From: Chitinophagaceae bacterium DXS
Lineage (GTDB): Bacteria > Bacteroidota > Bacteroidia > Chitinophagales > Chitinophagaceae
Assembly: GCA_030345135.1 (NCBI GenBank)
Contig: CP128386.1
Span: 589,129 to 653,128, forward strand
DNA: 64,000 nucleotides
Direction: 5' to 3'
Made by a program: the position numbers and the translations under genes. Every line of letters starts with the position of its first letter. The first letter of the stretch is position 1. Below are positions 17,477 through 26,612 of this stretch, one piece after another. The notes below the pieces were generated by a model. That model searched no databases and was not told the DNA's origin. It saw only the letters and a list, made by a program, of their open reading frames with translations.

Positions 17477-17690
17477 ATGGTGAACGGTGAAGAGTGAATG
17501 GTGAATAGTGAATAGTGAAAGACAGCAGCAGTTATACTTATTTCAAAAAGTGACAATTGCGGAAAGGGTAGGGACTCTCTGTGAAACTCAGTGTCTCCTC
17601 CGTGCCCCGCCGTGTAACCACTCTCACACAAAACAGCAGAAAACCATAAAACGCAATGATACAAAAACGTACAACGTATAACGTACAACT
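17473..17690. repeat. GTGAATGGTGAA and CTCTGTGAAAC word arrays
   Basis: From the hbd stop to 17520 the sequence is copies of GTGAATGGTGAA or GTGAATAGTGAA. At 17576-17625 come words of the CTCTGTGAAACTCAGTGTCT type, and at 17663-17690 CGTACAACGTATAACGTACA. No gene is present. Confidence 0.8.
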
Positions 17691-17692
17691 CA

Positions 17693-18304
17693 TCACTGTT
17701 TTACCTCTCCTACATCAATCCCCCTCAAATCCTTCAGTATTTTAACCAGCTCGCCCAAACGGCTTTTTGGGGCGTTGATTTTAATTGAGCAAAAAAGCTG
17801 CATCTCCTGTTCAATCACTTCGCAGTTAAATGCCTTGACCCAACGCATTACTTCGTTCATCTGGGTGTAATCAAAGCTGATCTGAAGCTTAACGGTCACC
17901 GGTTTAGGTACAATCGGCATCAGCTGAAGCGCCATGGTGGTAGCTGTTTTGTACGCATTGATCAAACCCGGAACACCCAGTAGTGTACCACCAAAATAGC
18001 GCACAACAACAACGAGTACATTGGTTAAACCCTTACTGTCGATTTGCCCGAGAATAGGTTTCCCCGCGGTTCCTGACGGCTCCCCGTCATCACTTGACCG
18101 AAAGTTGTTATTATCCAGTCCCAGCCTGTATGCGAAGCAATGGTGCACCGCTTTGGGATGTTCTTTTTTTAGTGCCTGTAATTTTTCTTTGAAATCGTTA
18201 GTGGTTTCAATAGGATACGCGTAGGCAATAAAACGGCTGCCCCTGTCTTTAAATTCAGCCATTGAAGGCTGGCTGATCGTATTGTAAAATTCCTGTTCGC
18301 TCAT
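17693..18304 (-). CDS. YigZ/IMPACT family protein
   Basis: A cytoplasmic protein of 203 residues. The UPF0029 (IMPACT N-terminal) half carries the family signature region: HHCFAYRLG, SSDDGEPSGTAGKPILGQID and VVVRYFGGTLLGVPGLI (about residues 53-115). The second half is the DUF1949 ferredoxin-like domain. Eukaryotic IMPACT regulates translation through GCN1; the bacterial role is not established. It lies 35 bp from ribD on the same strand and is likely downstream in the same transcript. Confidence 0.93.
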   Translation of the reverse strand: MSEQEFYNTISQPSMAEFKDRGSRFIAYAYPIETTNDFKEKLQALKKEHPKAVHHCFAYRLGLDNNNFRSSDDGEPSGTAGKPILGQIDSKGLTNVLVVVVRYFGGTLLGVPGLINAYKTATTMALQLMPIVPKPVTVKLQISFDYTQMNEVMRWVKAFNCEVIEQEMQLFCSIKINAPKSRLGELVKILKDLRGIDVGEVKQ

Positions 18305-18349
18305 TTAAATTATCGTGTTTTCCGGAAAGTTGCAGCTCTAAATTTTTGG

Positions 18350-19414
18350 CTATTTCCTGAAGTAATCAATCCGGTCATTGAAGACCTGTTCCGTAAAAAC
18401 ATGGTGCCCTGTCACAGCCGGAGCCGGCAGTCCTGTCTCTACAAATAAATGCTCATTTGTAATAATACGCGTTTCATCCCAATACCCCTCATCAATAAAA
18501 GATTGCAGCAATTTGGCACCGCCTTCCACAAGAATGCTTTGAATATTTAATTGATAGCATGCTGTAACGATCTGGTGTACCAGGCTACTGTCATTGCTAA
18601 CCCGGTAGTATGCAACTTCATCATTTTGCAGGCTGTTTGCTTTGCTGTTTACTTCCAATGAATGCATGTGTAAATTAAAAATGATGGTGTGTTGTTTTTT
18701 GTTATAAATGTTTAAAGATTCCGGCAGCCTAAGGTCCATATCAATAACCATACGAATAGGTTGCACATCATTCCAAAACCGATTATTCAGCGAAGGGTTA
18801 TCCAGCAACGCGGTATTTGTACCAACGAGAATTGCAGCTTCTTCACTTCTCCATTTATGCACTTTCCTGTTTGAATAGTCATTTGAAATAAGCAATCTTT
18901 CCGCAGACTCTGAAGCAATTTTACCGTTCATGCTTTGCGCCCATTTTAATACAATATAGGGACGATGCTGGGTGTGGAAGGTAAAGAAACGCTTATTCAG
19001 ATCAAGACAAGCTTTTTCCTTAACGCCGGTGATTACCTGAATGCCTGCTTTTTCTAATTTCTCAATCCCTTTTCCATTTACTTCATTAAAAGGGTCGCGG
19101 CATCCCACTACAACAACTGGAATATTGTTCCTGATGATAAGATCAGCACACGGTGGTGTTTTACCATAATGTGCGCAAGGCTCCAGGGATACATAAAGGG
19201 TAGATCCGTTAATCAGGTGCACATCCTCCCTTGCAACGCTGTTTATGCAATTAACTTCTGCATGCGCCTGGCCATAAAGCTGATGGTATCCTTCACCAAT
19301 GATCCTGTCATTGTGTACGAGTACAGAACCCACCATTGGGTTAGGCGCTACATGACCCGCGCCAAGCCTGGCCAGTTCAATGCAGCGGAGCATGTATTTG
19401 TCGTGTTGCGTCAT
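18350..19414 (-). CDS. ribD: Riboflavin biosynthesis protein RibD (deaminase/reductase)
   Basis: A bifunctional enzyme for two early steps of riboflavin synthesis. The N-terminal deaminase has HAEVNCI and EPCAHYGKTPPC, the zinc ligands (about residues 52-88). The C-terminal reductase domain starts near PYIVLKWAQSMNGKIA and contains ILVEGGAKLLQSF. Of three in-frame Met codons, the one at 19414 (MTQHDKYM) fits homologues best. It faces away from prmC with an 82 bp gap; no FMN riboswitch was recognised there. No other rib gene is in the window. Confidence 0.95.
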   Translation of the reverse strand: MTQHDKYMLRCIELARLGAGHVAPNPMVGSVLVHNDRIIGEGYHQLYGQAHAEVNCINSVAREDVHLINGSTLYVSLEPCAHYGKTPPCADLIIRNNIPVVVVGCRDPFNEVNGKGIEKLEKAGIQVITGVKEKACLDLNKRFFTFHTQHRPYIVLKWAQSMNGKIASESAERLLISNDYSNRKVHKWRSEEAAILVGTNTALLDNPSLNNRFWNDVQPIRMVIDMDLRLPESLNIYNKKQHTIIFNLHMHSLEVNSKANSLQNDEVAYYRVSNDSSLVHQIVTACYQLNIQSILVEGGAKLLQSFIDEGYWDETRIITNEHLFVETGLPAPAVTGHHVFTEQVFNDRIDYFRK

Positions 19415-19496
19415 TCGTTTACAGAAAATGGACATGATATGCCTTATCGGCTGTATCAATTTGCAAATGTAACAGAAATGGTGCTATCATTGCAGT

Positions 19497-20372
19497 ATGA
19501 CTGTCCAGAATGCTTATTTGCAGCAGGTTACAACGCTCTCCACAGTGTACGAACAAAGAGAGGCTGCAACCATTGCCGGCTGGGTGATGGAAAATGTCAC
19601 CGGCATGAGGCGTGTAGACCGGCTTATTCACAAGGACCGGCTGTTAACTGCAGCCGAGCTTGACCAATTGAATTCTTACACTCAAAGATTATTGCAGCAT
19701 GAGCCCGTACAATATGTGTTGAACGAAGCGTGGTTTGCAGGGATGAAATTTTATGTGGACAACAATGTGCTGATCCCTAGACCGGAAACAGAAGAACTGG
19801 TCGAATGGATTCTGCAGTATGTAGCAGCCACTCATGGACCTGAAACCAGAGTATCAATAATTGACATAGGAACAGGCAGTGGTTGCATACCCGTTTCTTT
19901 AAAAAATGAACTGCCTTTCTCAACTGTTTATGCCGTGGATGTATCTGAAGGGGCATTAACGGTGGCCCGTAAGAATGCAGACTCCCTGAACACTGCTATC
20001 GTTTTTTTGCAACAGGATATTCTTGAAGTAGATCTATGGCAAAATATTCCGGAGGCAGATATCATTGTAAGCAATCCTCCTTATATAAAAGAAAGTGAAG
20101 CAGAGCAGATGCATAAAAATGTATTGCAGCATGAACCGCATCTGGCATTGTTTGTGCCAAATGAAGACGCGCTGATCTTTTACAGGAAAATTGCTGATAT
20201 GGCTTTGCAGAGGCTAAAACCTCAAGGTGCGCTGTTTTTTGAGATCAATGAAGCGCTGGGCAGGGAGGTTTGTGAAATGTTGACACAGAAGGGATTCACC
20301 AAAGTTGAGCTAAGGAAGGATCTGCAACAAAAAGACAGAATGGTAACGGCTTTGTTGCCACTTAGAAACTAA
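19497..20372 (+). CDS. prmC: Peptide chain release factor N5-glutamine methyltransferase
   Basis: PrmC/HemK methylates the GGQ glutamine of release factors with S-adenosylmethionine. The N-terminal helical domain (residues 1-90) is followed by the SAM motif DIGTGSGCIPVSL and the substrate motif SNPPYIKESE (about residue 190). RF2, a substrate, is encoded at 48 kb. A -7-like TATCATTG at 19485-19492 with a TTG 21 bp upstream would place the transcript start almost on the ATG, so the mRNA may have little or no leader. It is followed 11 bp later by a racemase-family gene on the same strand. Confidence 0.93.
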   Translation: MTVQNAYLQQVTTLSTVYEQREAATIAGWVMENVTGMRRVDRLIHKDRLLTAAELDQLNSYTQRLLQHEPVQYVLNEAWFAGMKFYVDNNVLIPRPETEELVEWILQYVAATHGPETRVSIIDIGTGSGCIPVSLKNELPFSTVYAVDVSEGALTVARKNADSLNTAIVFLQQDILEVDLWQNIPEADIIVSNPPYIKESEAEQMHKNVLQHEPHLALFVPNEDALIFYRKIADMALQRLKPQGALFFEINEALGREVCEMLTQKGFTKVELRKDLQQKDRMVTALLPLRN

Positions 20373-20383
20373 AATGATCAGGA

Positions 20384-21079
20384 ATGAAAATAATTGGATT
20401 AATCGGAGGCATTAGTTGGATCTCAACCGTAGAATATTATAAACTTATTAATGAAGGGATAAACCAGGAGCTGGGCGGATTAAATTTTTCAAACTGCATT
20501 ATTTATTCGTTTAATTATGCTGATATAAAGCGTAACAATGATAAAAATGACTGGGAAAGCACATTGAACATGCTGAGTTCGGCTGCGCTGCACCTGCAAA
20601 ATTCGGGGGCTGACTGTATATTGCTTTGTGCGAATACAATGCACATGATAGCAGATGCTCTGCAGGAAAGAATCGATGTGCCGCTTATCCATATAGCTGA
20701 TGAAACAGCAAAAGTGATTGAACAATGCGGTTTAAAAAGAGTTATATTGTTAGGGACGAAGTTTACAATGGAGAATAGCTTTTTTAAAGACAGGCTATTA
20801 CAAAAAGGGATTGAAGCAATAGTACCAAACGATGAAGACAGGGCATTTATACATTATACAATTTTTGAAGAATTGGGGCGGGGATTGCAGAAAGAGGAAA
20901 CCAAAGAAAAATACCTGTCTGTTATTAACGAAATGATAGGCAAAGGTGCAGAGGGCGTAATATTGGGTTGTACCGAAATTCCTTTATTAATAAAGAAAGA
21001 GGATGTGGATGTTCCGGTATTTGATACAACTGCAATACACGCAGATGCCGCTGTGAGATTCTCATTAGGGAAAGGTTGA
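20384..21079 (+). CDS. Aspartate/glutamate racemase family protein
   Basis: A two-domain pseudo-symmetric fold of the Asp/Glu/hydantoin racemase superfamily. The two catalytic cysteines are in LLCANTMHMIAD (about residue 85) and VILGCTEIPLLI (about residue 198); the opening IIGLIGGISWISTVEYYKLI is typical of the YgeA/aspartate racemase branch. It most likely converts L- and D-amino acids, perhaps aspartate, in the cytoplasm. The spacing (11 bp after prmC) suggests co-transcription, although no functional link is obvious. Confidence 0.9.
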   Translation: MKIIGLIGGISWISTVEYYKLINEGINQELGGLNFSNCIIYSFNYADIKRNNDKNDWESTLNMLSSAALHLQNSGADCILLCANTMHMIADALQERIDVPLIHIADETAKVIEQCGLKRVILLGTKFTMENSFFKDRLLQKGIEAIVPNDEDRAFIHYTIFEELGRGLQKEETKEKYLSVINEMIGKGAEGVILGCTEIPLLIKKEDVDVPVFDTTAIHADAAVRFSLGKG

Positions 21080-21155
21080 ACAGAATAGCCGGACTCGTGT
21101 TATTGCTATACAAAGCGCTTGCTAAAATGATTATTTTGCAATAAAATCAAGGTGC

Positions 21156-23648
21156 ATGTTTTCAGTTAAGGTCACCCGTTGCATCACGAAGGTGTTCTTT
21201 TTATTCACCGCGTTTTTATTAACGCTGCAGGTTTATTCACAAAAGAAACAAAAAGAAAAACCAAAGGAAAAACAGCCGCAGGTAAACTTTGTAGATACTT
21301 CATTAGCCAACAAACATTTGAGTGATACCGTAAAAGAACAGTTAGCGGATACTATTTTGCCGAAGATTGCCAATAAACTCGAAACATACTCACTCGAGTT
21401 AAGCAGGTATTCCAACTTCTTTAAAAGACGCGTCGACACCATGCAGATATCTTCGGCACTCCCCTCCATGGAAAAAGCAATGTTTTTCTTTAAGGGAAGG
21501 CTCGAAAAGAATGATGCTCAGATGAATCTGCGAACATTGAATACCTATACCATATTGTTACAGGAGGCTTTGCAGGAACTAACTCACTGGGAAGGCGTTC
21601 TGGAGGATTATGGAGATAGACTTAATAAGAGCAATAGTGCAGTGCAGCATATTCTTGTGGATCCTTACCTGCATACAGAACTGGATGATACTGCCTTAAA
21701 TTCTCAAATTAAAAGTTTGATAAAACGCGCGGTACAAATTGATTCCTTGCAGTTAATTACGCTGGCAAAGGTTAACAAGTGGCGCAATAGAATATCTGTC
21801 AACAGTCTGCTTGCAACAGATATGCTAGCCGATCTTGGCTATCGCACCATTAATGCAAAGGCGGCGATGTGGGGCAGGGAACAACCCGCGCTGTATAATG
21901 CGCGGGCAACAGATTATAAACAAACATTGTGGCAAAGTATTCTTGTTACGGGAAAGCGTTCCTTCAAAGTGCAGGCTATTTACATTATGATGACCTGGGA
22001 TCAAAGGGCCATCAATCTTTTCATTTTTGGAGTTTTCACTATCTGGTGTTTCATTAATTACAGAAAGGTCAAAAGATCTGATGCTGCATTGGACGAACTT
22101 GCTCCGCTGCATTTTATGAATCGTTCCGTATTGCTATCCTGTATTGTTGCAGTATTATGTATTACACCTTACTTGTATGCGAACCCGCCGATGGTATATA
22201 TGCACTTCAATGAGTTGGTGCGGACCTTAGGTGTTAGTATCTTGTTGTGGCCCTATCTTACCCGAACCTGCAAACGGTACTGGAGTATCATGTTCGTCAT
22301 ATGGACATGTTTTGCAATCGATGATCTTTTCCTGGAAACATCTTTTGGTGAACGCTGGTTGTTGCTGCTTCTCCCTCTTGCAGGAGGTATAATAGCTGCC
22401 ATAATCCTGCGTAAAAAACCGAAGCTGTTTTCCGGTTTGGAAGAGTCCCCGGTAACCAGGTCTCTCGCAATCTTTACTGTTTTTTTCTGTTTAGTTTCCG
22501 TTTTGTTTAATGTCTTTGGAAGAATAACCCTTGCCAAACTGTTTGGCATGTCTGCCGTTCAGGGATTTGTGTATGCAATGACGTTAAAGGCGTTCAGCAG
22601 TATTATACTTGAAGCTGTTTACCTGCAATCCGAAGCGTATAAGAATAGCAGCTTTTCTGCTTTTTTAAATTATGATGAGCTTAAAATAAAACTGCGAAGA
22701 ATGTTGTGGGTTGTCACAACAATACTTTGGCTGATTGCCCTGACCAAAAGCCTTACCATTTATGATTTTCTGCTGAGAACTGTGGAGCAATTCTTTAATA
22801 AAAAGCGCAGTATTGGTAATATGCAGTTCAGCTTTATGAGTGTGGCCATTTTTGTTTTCGTTATCTGGATATCAACGATTATATCCCAGTTCATCAGTTT
22901 CTTTTTTGGTTCCAAAATGTCAGAAAATACCAATAAAAGAAGCAATATGGGTTCCGTTATGTTGTTGGTAAGACTTGCTGTGTGGGCAATAGGTTTCCTG
23001 ATAGCTATTGCAGCAGCGGGTATTCCACTGGATAAAATTTCTTTGATGATCGGCGCACTCGGAGTGGGTATCGGTTTTGGCCTGCAGAACATTGTAAACA
23101 ACCTGGTGTCAGGTATCATATTGGCTTTTGAACGGCCGATACAGGTGGGAGACCTCATTGAAGTAGGCGGGAAAACCGGAACCGTAAAAGAGATTGGCGT
23201 GCGCTCCAGCAAAATAAGTAATTATGAAGGAGCTGATATTATCGTTCCTAACGGGGATCTATTGTCGCAGCACTTAATCAACTGGACATTACACAACAGG
23301 AACAGGCGTATTGAAATTGTAGTTGGAATTTCCTATTCCGCTGATCTCAGGAAAGCGAAAGAAATCATCGAAAACATTCTGCGGGATGAAGCGAACGTAA
23401 TGCAGGTGCCGGCTCCCCTGGTTTGGGTAAATAATTTTGGTGACAATTCTGTTGATTTCAGGATCTTATTTTGGACCTATGATCTTGGTGACGCCGGAAC
23501 GTTGCGCAGTGACATGATGATATTGATATTTGAAAACTTTGCAAAAGAGGGTATTGAGATCCCGTATCCCCAAAGGGATATTTATATAAAGAATATGGAT
23601 GAGGCTTTGTTGAAGATGAAAGAAAAAGAAGGAGTGAATGGTGAATAG
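21156..23648 (+). CDS. Mechanosensitive ion channel, MscS family, large periplasmic type
   Basis: 830 residues. A signal peptide (FLLTLQVYSQ) and a 270-residue periplasmic helical region precede about ten membrane segments. The MscS pore helix region GALGVGIGFGLQNIVNNLVS leads into the beta domain AFERPIQVGDLIEVGGKTGT and RSSKISNYEGADIIVPNGDL, then the alpha/beta domain. It resembles the MscK/MscM-like long channels that release solutes on osmotic downshock. The last residues (GVNGE) and the stop are encoded by a GTGAATGGTGAA word array, so the natural C-terminus seems altered. Confidence 0.93.
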   Translation: MFSVKVTRCITKVFFLFTAFLLTLQVYSQKKQKEKPKEKQPQVNFVDTSLANKHLSDTVKEQLADTILPKIANKLETYSLELSRYSNFFKRRVDTMQISSALPSMEKAMFFFKGRLEKNDAQMNLRTLNTYTILLQEALQELTHWEGVLEDYGDRLNKSNSAVQHILVDPYLHTELDDTALNSQIKSLIKRAVQIDSLQLITLAKVNKWRNRISVNSLLATDMLADLGYRTINAKAAMWGREQPALYNARATDYKQTLWQSILVTGKRSFKVQAIYIMMTWDQRAINLFIFGVFTIWCFINYRKVKRSDAALDELAPLHFMNRSVLLSCIVAVLCITPYLYANPPMVYMHFNELVRTLGVSILLWPYLTRTCKRYWSIMFVIWTCFAIDDLFLETSFGERWLLLLLPLAGGIIAAIILRKKPKLFSGLEESPVTRSLAIFTVFFCLVSVLFNVFGRITLAKLFGMSAVQGFVYAMTLKAFSSIILEAVYLQSEAYKNSSFSAFLNYDELKIKLRRMLWVVTTILWLIALTKSLTIYDFLLRTVEQFFNKKRSIGNMQFSFMSVAIFVFVIWISTIISQFISFFFGSKMSENTNKRSNMGSVMLLVRLAVWAIGFLIAIAAAGIPLDKISLMIGALGVGIGFGLQNIVNNLVSGIILAFERPIQVGDLIEVGGKTGTVKEIGVRSSKISNYEGADIIVPNGDLLSQHLINWTLHNRNRRIEIVVGISYSADLRKAKEIIENILRDEANVMQVPAPLVWVNNFGDNSVDFRILFWTYDLGDAGTLRSDMMILIFENFAKEGIEIPYPQRDIYIKNMDEALLKMKEKEGVNGE

Positions 23649-23740
23649 TGAATTGTGAATAGTCAATAGTGAAAGTTATAAGCTCGCAACAATTTAGAAG
23701 ATCAAAATTTCAGATTTCAAATTTCAAATCCAAATCTTTG
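23634..23740. repeat. GTGAATAGTGAA and ATTTCAAATTTC word arrays
   Basis: The array starts inside the mscS-like gene's last codons and runs to about 23672, followed by TTTCAGATTTCAAATTTCAA words at 23705-23737. Two different word families thus follow one another. Confidence 0.8.
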
Positions 23741-24265
23741 ATCCTTTTTCATTCTTTTAAGCATCATTTGATCTCCATTAGGGAGTGGTTGCGCACAAAT
23801 ACAGGAGCGTGGAATAATGAATTGCAAAGGAAACTGCTGACGATAGGTTCATCGCAACTTGACTTGTATACCGGGCAACTATCTGTGGCATCGATAGAAG
23901 GTTTTGTGACAAATTTTCTTCAACAAAAAAATCTTTTGGATAAACAGGCTTATAAGAACTGGATCTATGAAGAGTCCGATTATAAAATGATTTCCCTGCC
24001 TGATGACTCAAACTGGACATTGCGTTTTCTTGATGAGGAGCAATTTGCTCACCTTCATCCTTCAAGATATTCGCTGAATACTATTCGCGTAAAAGCCAAT
24101 GTGCTTAAGAGTTGTCTTTGCGTGTTGCTGTTTGAGAAGGAGGATGAAATTAATAATGCCGTCATTAATCACTATCGTAAAAAATATTTGCAATTGCCTC
24201 CGGTTAATGAAAAGTTTACTCATGCAGAAATAGAAAAAGTATTGCGCCTTCTTGCCGCTGCATAA
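23669..24265 (+). CDS. Hypothetical protein, start uncertain
   Basis: An open frame of 198 codons from a GTG; I do not recognise the family. The first 30 or so codons run through two word arrays and are unlikely to be real protein, so the true start is probably further in, perhaps the TTG at 23768. The rest reads like a normal cytoplasmic protein: ELQRKLLTIGSSQLDLYTGQ, DDSNWTLRFLDEEQFAHLHP and a helical C-terminus FTHAEIEKVLRLLAAA. No membrane helix, signal or known motif is seen. It lies between an ion channel and a ferredoxin reductase, which says little about its role. Confidence 0.55.
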   Translation: MKVISSQQFRRSKFQISNFKSKSLILFHSFKHHLISIREWLRTNTGAWNNELQRKLLTIGSSQLDLYTGQLSVASIEGFVTNFLQQKNLLDKQAYKNWIYEESDYKMISLPDDSNWTLRFLDEEQFAHLHPSRYSLNTIRVKANVLKSCLCVLLFEKEDEINNAVINHYRKKYLQLPPVNEKFTHAEIEKVLRLLAAA

Positions 24266-24333
24266 CATGTCTGCGACAAGGCCTTCAATTACCGTTGGAT
24301 CTTTTGTGTAACTTACCGTTTTATTGCGTATTT

Positions 24334-25374
24334 ATGGACGATAAATCTTTGTTCAGGAAGGTGAAAGTGTTACAGGTGATTAGCGAAACGGGCGACACAA
24401 AAACATTTGTACTTAAACCTCTTGATTGGCAACCGGATTATAAAGCAGGTCAGTTTATTACATTTGTCTTTTTGCACAGAGGTAAAGAGTTCCGGAGATC
24501 ATATTCCTTCTCATCGTCACCGTTGCTGAATGAACCGTTGAGTGTAACTATCAAGCGGGTTGAGAACGGCGAATTTTCCAGGTTTATGTTGTCCCATGTA
24601 AAGGAAGGCGACGAGCTGATCACTTCCGGTGTCTCAGGATATTTTCAATTGCCTGAGGATTTAACCAACATTGGGCAACTAATATTTTTTGCTGCAGGTA
24701 GCGGTATTACGCCTGAATATTCTTTGATAAAGACAGCTTTGGCAACAACCTCGCTACCGGTCACTTTAATTTATAGCAACAAGTCCGTTACCGACACCAT
24801 TTTTTTTGAAGAGATCATTCGTTTGCAGGAACAATATTCCGGGCGTCTACACACCGAGTTTCTTTACAGTACCAATATTGATATTAAACACCGGAGACTA
24901 AGCAACTGGTTGCTTCCCCAATTGTTGTATCCTTCCCTAAAAGTCCCTTTGCAACGCTGTATGTTCTATTTGTGCGGTCCTTTCGATTATATGCAAATGA
25001 TCACCATTACTTTACTCACTGAAGGTGTAGATGCAAAGAACATTAAAAAGGAAAATTTCAATACGTTGCAGCCGGTAAGAAAAGCAACGCCGCCCGATAA
25101 AGAACCACACAAGGTTGCTATTCATATCAACGGCAATGATTATTCATTAACTGTTCAATATCCTGATTCCATACTTGCGCAGGCAAAGAAAGAAGGAATA
25201 GAACTGCCTTACAGTTGCGAAGCCGGCCGGTGCGGAAGCTGTTCGGCTACCTGCATAAAAGGAAAAGTCTGGATGGCTTATAACGAAGTGTTACTCGACG
25301 ATGAAATAGCCAAAGGCCGTGTTCTCACCTGCCAGGGATTTCCCGTTTGGGGAGATGTGGAGTTGGAGTTCTGA
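24334..25374 (+). CDS. PaaE-like flavin reductase with C-terminal 2Fe-2S ferredoxin domain
   Basis: A flavoprotein that passes electrons from NAD(P)H through FAD to a 2Fe-2S centre. The FAD motif RRSYSFSSSP is at about residue 54, the NAD(P) region FFAAGSGITPEYSLI at about residue 115, and CGPFDYM in the C-terminal part of the nucleotide domain. The last 90 residues are a plant-type ferredoxin with SCEAGRCGSCSATC and a final Cys in LTCQG. Relatives serve phenylacetyl-CoA epoxidase (PaaE) or other oxygenases and desaturases, but no such partner is nearby. The ATG at 24334 is preferred to an upstream TTG. Confidence 0.9.
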   Translation: MDDKSLFRKVKVLQVISETGDTKTFVLKPLDWQPDYKAGQFITFVFLHRGKEFRRSYSFSSSPLLNEPLSVTIKRVENGEFSRFMLSHVKEGDELITSGVSGYFQLPEDLTNIGQLIFFAAGSGITPEYSLIKTALATTSLPVTLIYSNKSVTDTIFFEEIIRLQEQYSGRLHTEFLYSTNIDIKHRRLSNWLLPQLLYPSLKVPLQRCMFYLCGPFDYMQMITITLLTEGVDAKNIKKENFNTLQPVRKATPPDKEPHKVAIHINGNDYSLTVQYPDSILAQAKKEGIELPYSCEAGRCGSCSATCIKGKVWMAYNEVLLDDEIAKGRVLTCQGFPVWGDVELEF

Positions 25375-25646
25375 AGCTGTTAGCTGTGGGCTATTAGCTA
25401 TTAGCTGCCAGGAAGGGTATCAGGTATCAGGTGTCAGGTGTCAGGTTTGAGGCGTAAGGCATAAGATAAAAGCCTGGCAGTGTGATATATCCCGGTGGAT
25501 AATAAGATTAAAAAATCAACGTCACTAAATCAACATCAGCTATTCATTAGTCGTTAATTACTATATGCGATATTAAACTTTCTTTTTATGCCTTATACCT
25601 CACACCTTAAACCTGATACCTTATACCTGACGCCTGATACCTCACC
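25375..25646. repeat. TAGCTATTAGC and inverted GGTATCAGG word arrays
   Basis: AGCTGTTAGCTGTGGGCTAT words begin right after the reductase stop (25372-25405). GGTATCAGGTATCAGGTGTC words follow (25407-25470). The reverse complement family, CCTTATACCTCACACCTTAA and CCTGATACC, fills 25590-25645 just before truB. About 120 bp of AT-rich sequence without a gene lies between. Confidence 0.87.
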
Positions 25647-25655
25647 GCATTGTTC

Positions 25656-25663
25656 TATCTTCG
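25656..25663 (+). promoter_or_regulatory. Putative -7 element of truB
   Basis: TATCTTCG lies 21 bases upstream of the truB ATG, directly after the last CCTGATACC word. It is the same octamer as at sucC and prfB. No clear -33 TTTG is visible. Confidence 0.45.
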
Positions 25664-25684
25664 CCGCCATATTAGGAAAGAAAA

Positions 25685-26428
25685 ATGAAGCAAAAGCCTA
25701 TTCATCCTGCATTAGAGCCATTTCTTGAAGGTAAAGTTCTGCTGATTAACAAGCCTTTAGACTGGACGTCTTTTGATGCAGTAAAAAAAATCAGAATACT
25801 TACACGCATTTCTAAAATAGGACACGCCGGCACGCTTGATCCGTTGGCTACAGGATTATTGATCATCTGTACGGGAAAGTTTACTAAAAAGATCAATGAA
25901 TACATGGGGATGGAAAAGGAGTACACCGGCACGTTTACGCTGGGAGCTGTAACACCAACCTATGATCTTGAAAGCGAACCTGAGAATGAGCAGGACACAA
26001 GCCACTTAACTGCTGATATGATCAGGAACGCGACCGCAGCATTTACCGGAGAAATAATGCAGGTTCCCCCAATCCATTCTGCTATAAAAAAGGATGGCAA
26101 GCCGGTATATATAATGGCGCGTAAAGGGCATGACGTTGTGCTGGAGCCAAGACCAATTACCATTCACTCCTTCGAAATTACCCATATTGAAATGCCTGTT
26201 GTTCATTTCAGAGTGAGATGTTCTACAGGTACCTACATACGTAGTCTTGCAAATGATTTTGGAAAGGCATTAGGAGTAGGGGGGCATTTGAGCAAACTCT
26301 GCAGAACCCGCATTGGTGAATTTTTACTGGAAGATGCCATTTCGCTTGATGAATTCGAACAGGAGGTCATCAATATCAAAAAAAGTTACGACGAGCCCAA
26401 TCCCTCAGAAGTAGCTGAAAATTTTTAA
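25685..26428 (+). CDS. truB: tRNA pseudouridine(55) synthase
   Basis: TruB isomerises U55 in the T-loop of tRNAs. The catalytic motif GHAGTLDPLATGLLI with its Asp is at about residues 46-60, preceded by NKPLDWTSFDAV. Later motifs include PPIHSAIKKDGKPVY and CSTGTYIRSLANDFG. Length (247) is near the shorter family members, without a PUA domain. It has its own promoter-like octamer and terminator. Confidence 0.95.
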   Translation: MKQKPIHPALEPFLEGKVLLINKPLDWTSFDAVKKIRILTRISKIGHAGTLDPLATGLLIICTGKFTKKINEYMGMEKEYTGTFTLGAVTPTYDLESEPENEQDTSHLTADMIRNATAAFTGEIMQVPPIHSAIKKDGKPVYIMARKGHDVVLEPRPITIHSFEITHIEMPVVHFRVRCSTGTYIRSLANDFGKALGVGGHLSKLCRTRIGEFLLEDAISLDEFEQEVINIKKSYDEPNPSEVAENF

Positions 26429-26447
26429 TACTTTAATCTATCCGCAT

Positions 26448-26486
26448 AAAAAAGCCTCCTGCTGTAAAAACCGGAGGCCTTTTTTA
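26448..26486 (+). terminator. Intrinsic terminator of truB
   Basis: AAAAAAGCCTCC pairs with GGAGGC followed by CTTTTTT, starting about 20 bases after the stop; the core stem is six GC-rich base pairs. Confidence 0.8.
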
Positions 26487-26540
26487 TTTTAGAACTTATC
26501 TATTTAAGCTGTTCAATCCAGGATACCTGCTCAAAATTAG

Positions 26541-26597
26541 GTACTTCGTACCCGCCTGAATGTATTCATAACGGGCAGGCTTCGTAAATCGTACTTG
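26541..26597. repeat. TACGAAG word array split by a 29 bp palindrome (REP copy 3)
   Basis: GTACTTCGTA at 26541-26550 and CTTCGTAAATCGTACTTG from 26580 would join into an ordinary inverted TACGAAG array. Between them lies the 29-base palindrome starting CCCGCCTGAATG and ending ACGGGCAGG (26551-26579). The break is clean, with at most a one-base ambiguity. Confidence 0.9.
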
Positions 26598-26612
26598 TTC
26601 CGGTTTCTCCTT

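Noticed and set aside
19415-19496. FMN riboswitch upstream of ribD
   Set aside because: The gap to prmC is only 82 bp and lacks the conserved RFN element blocks.
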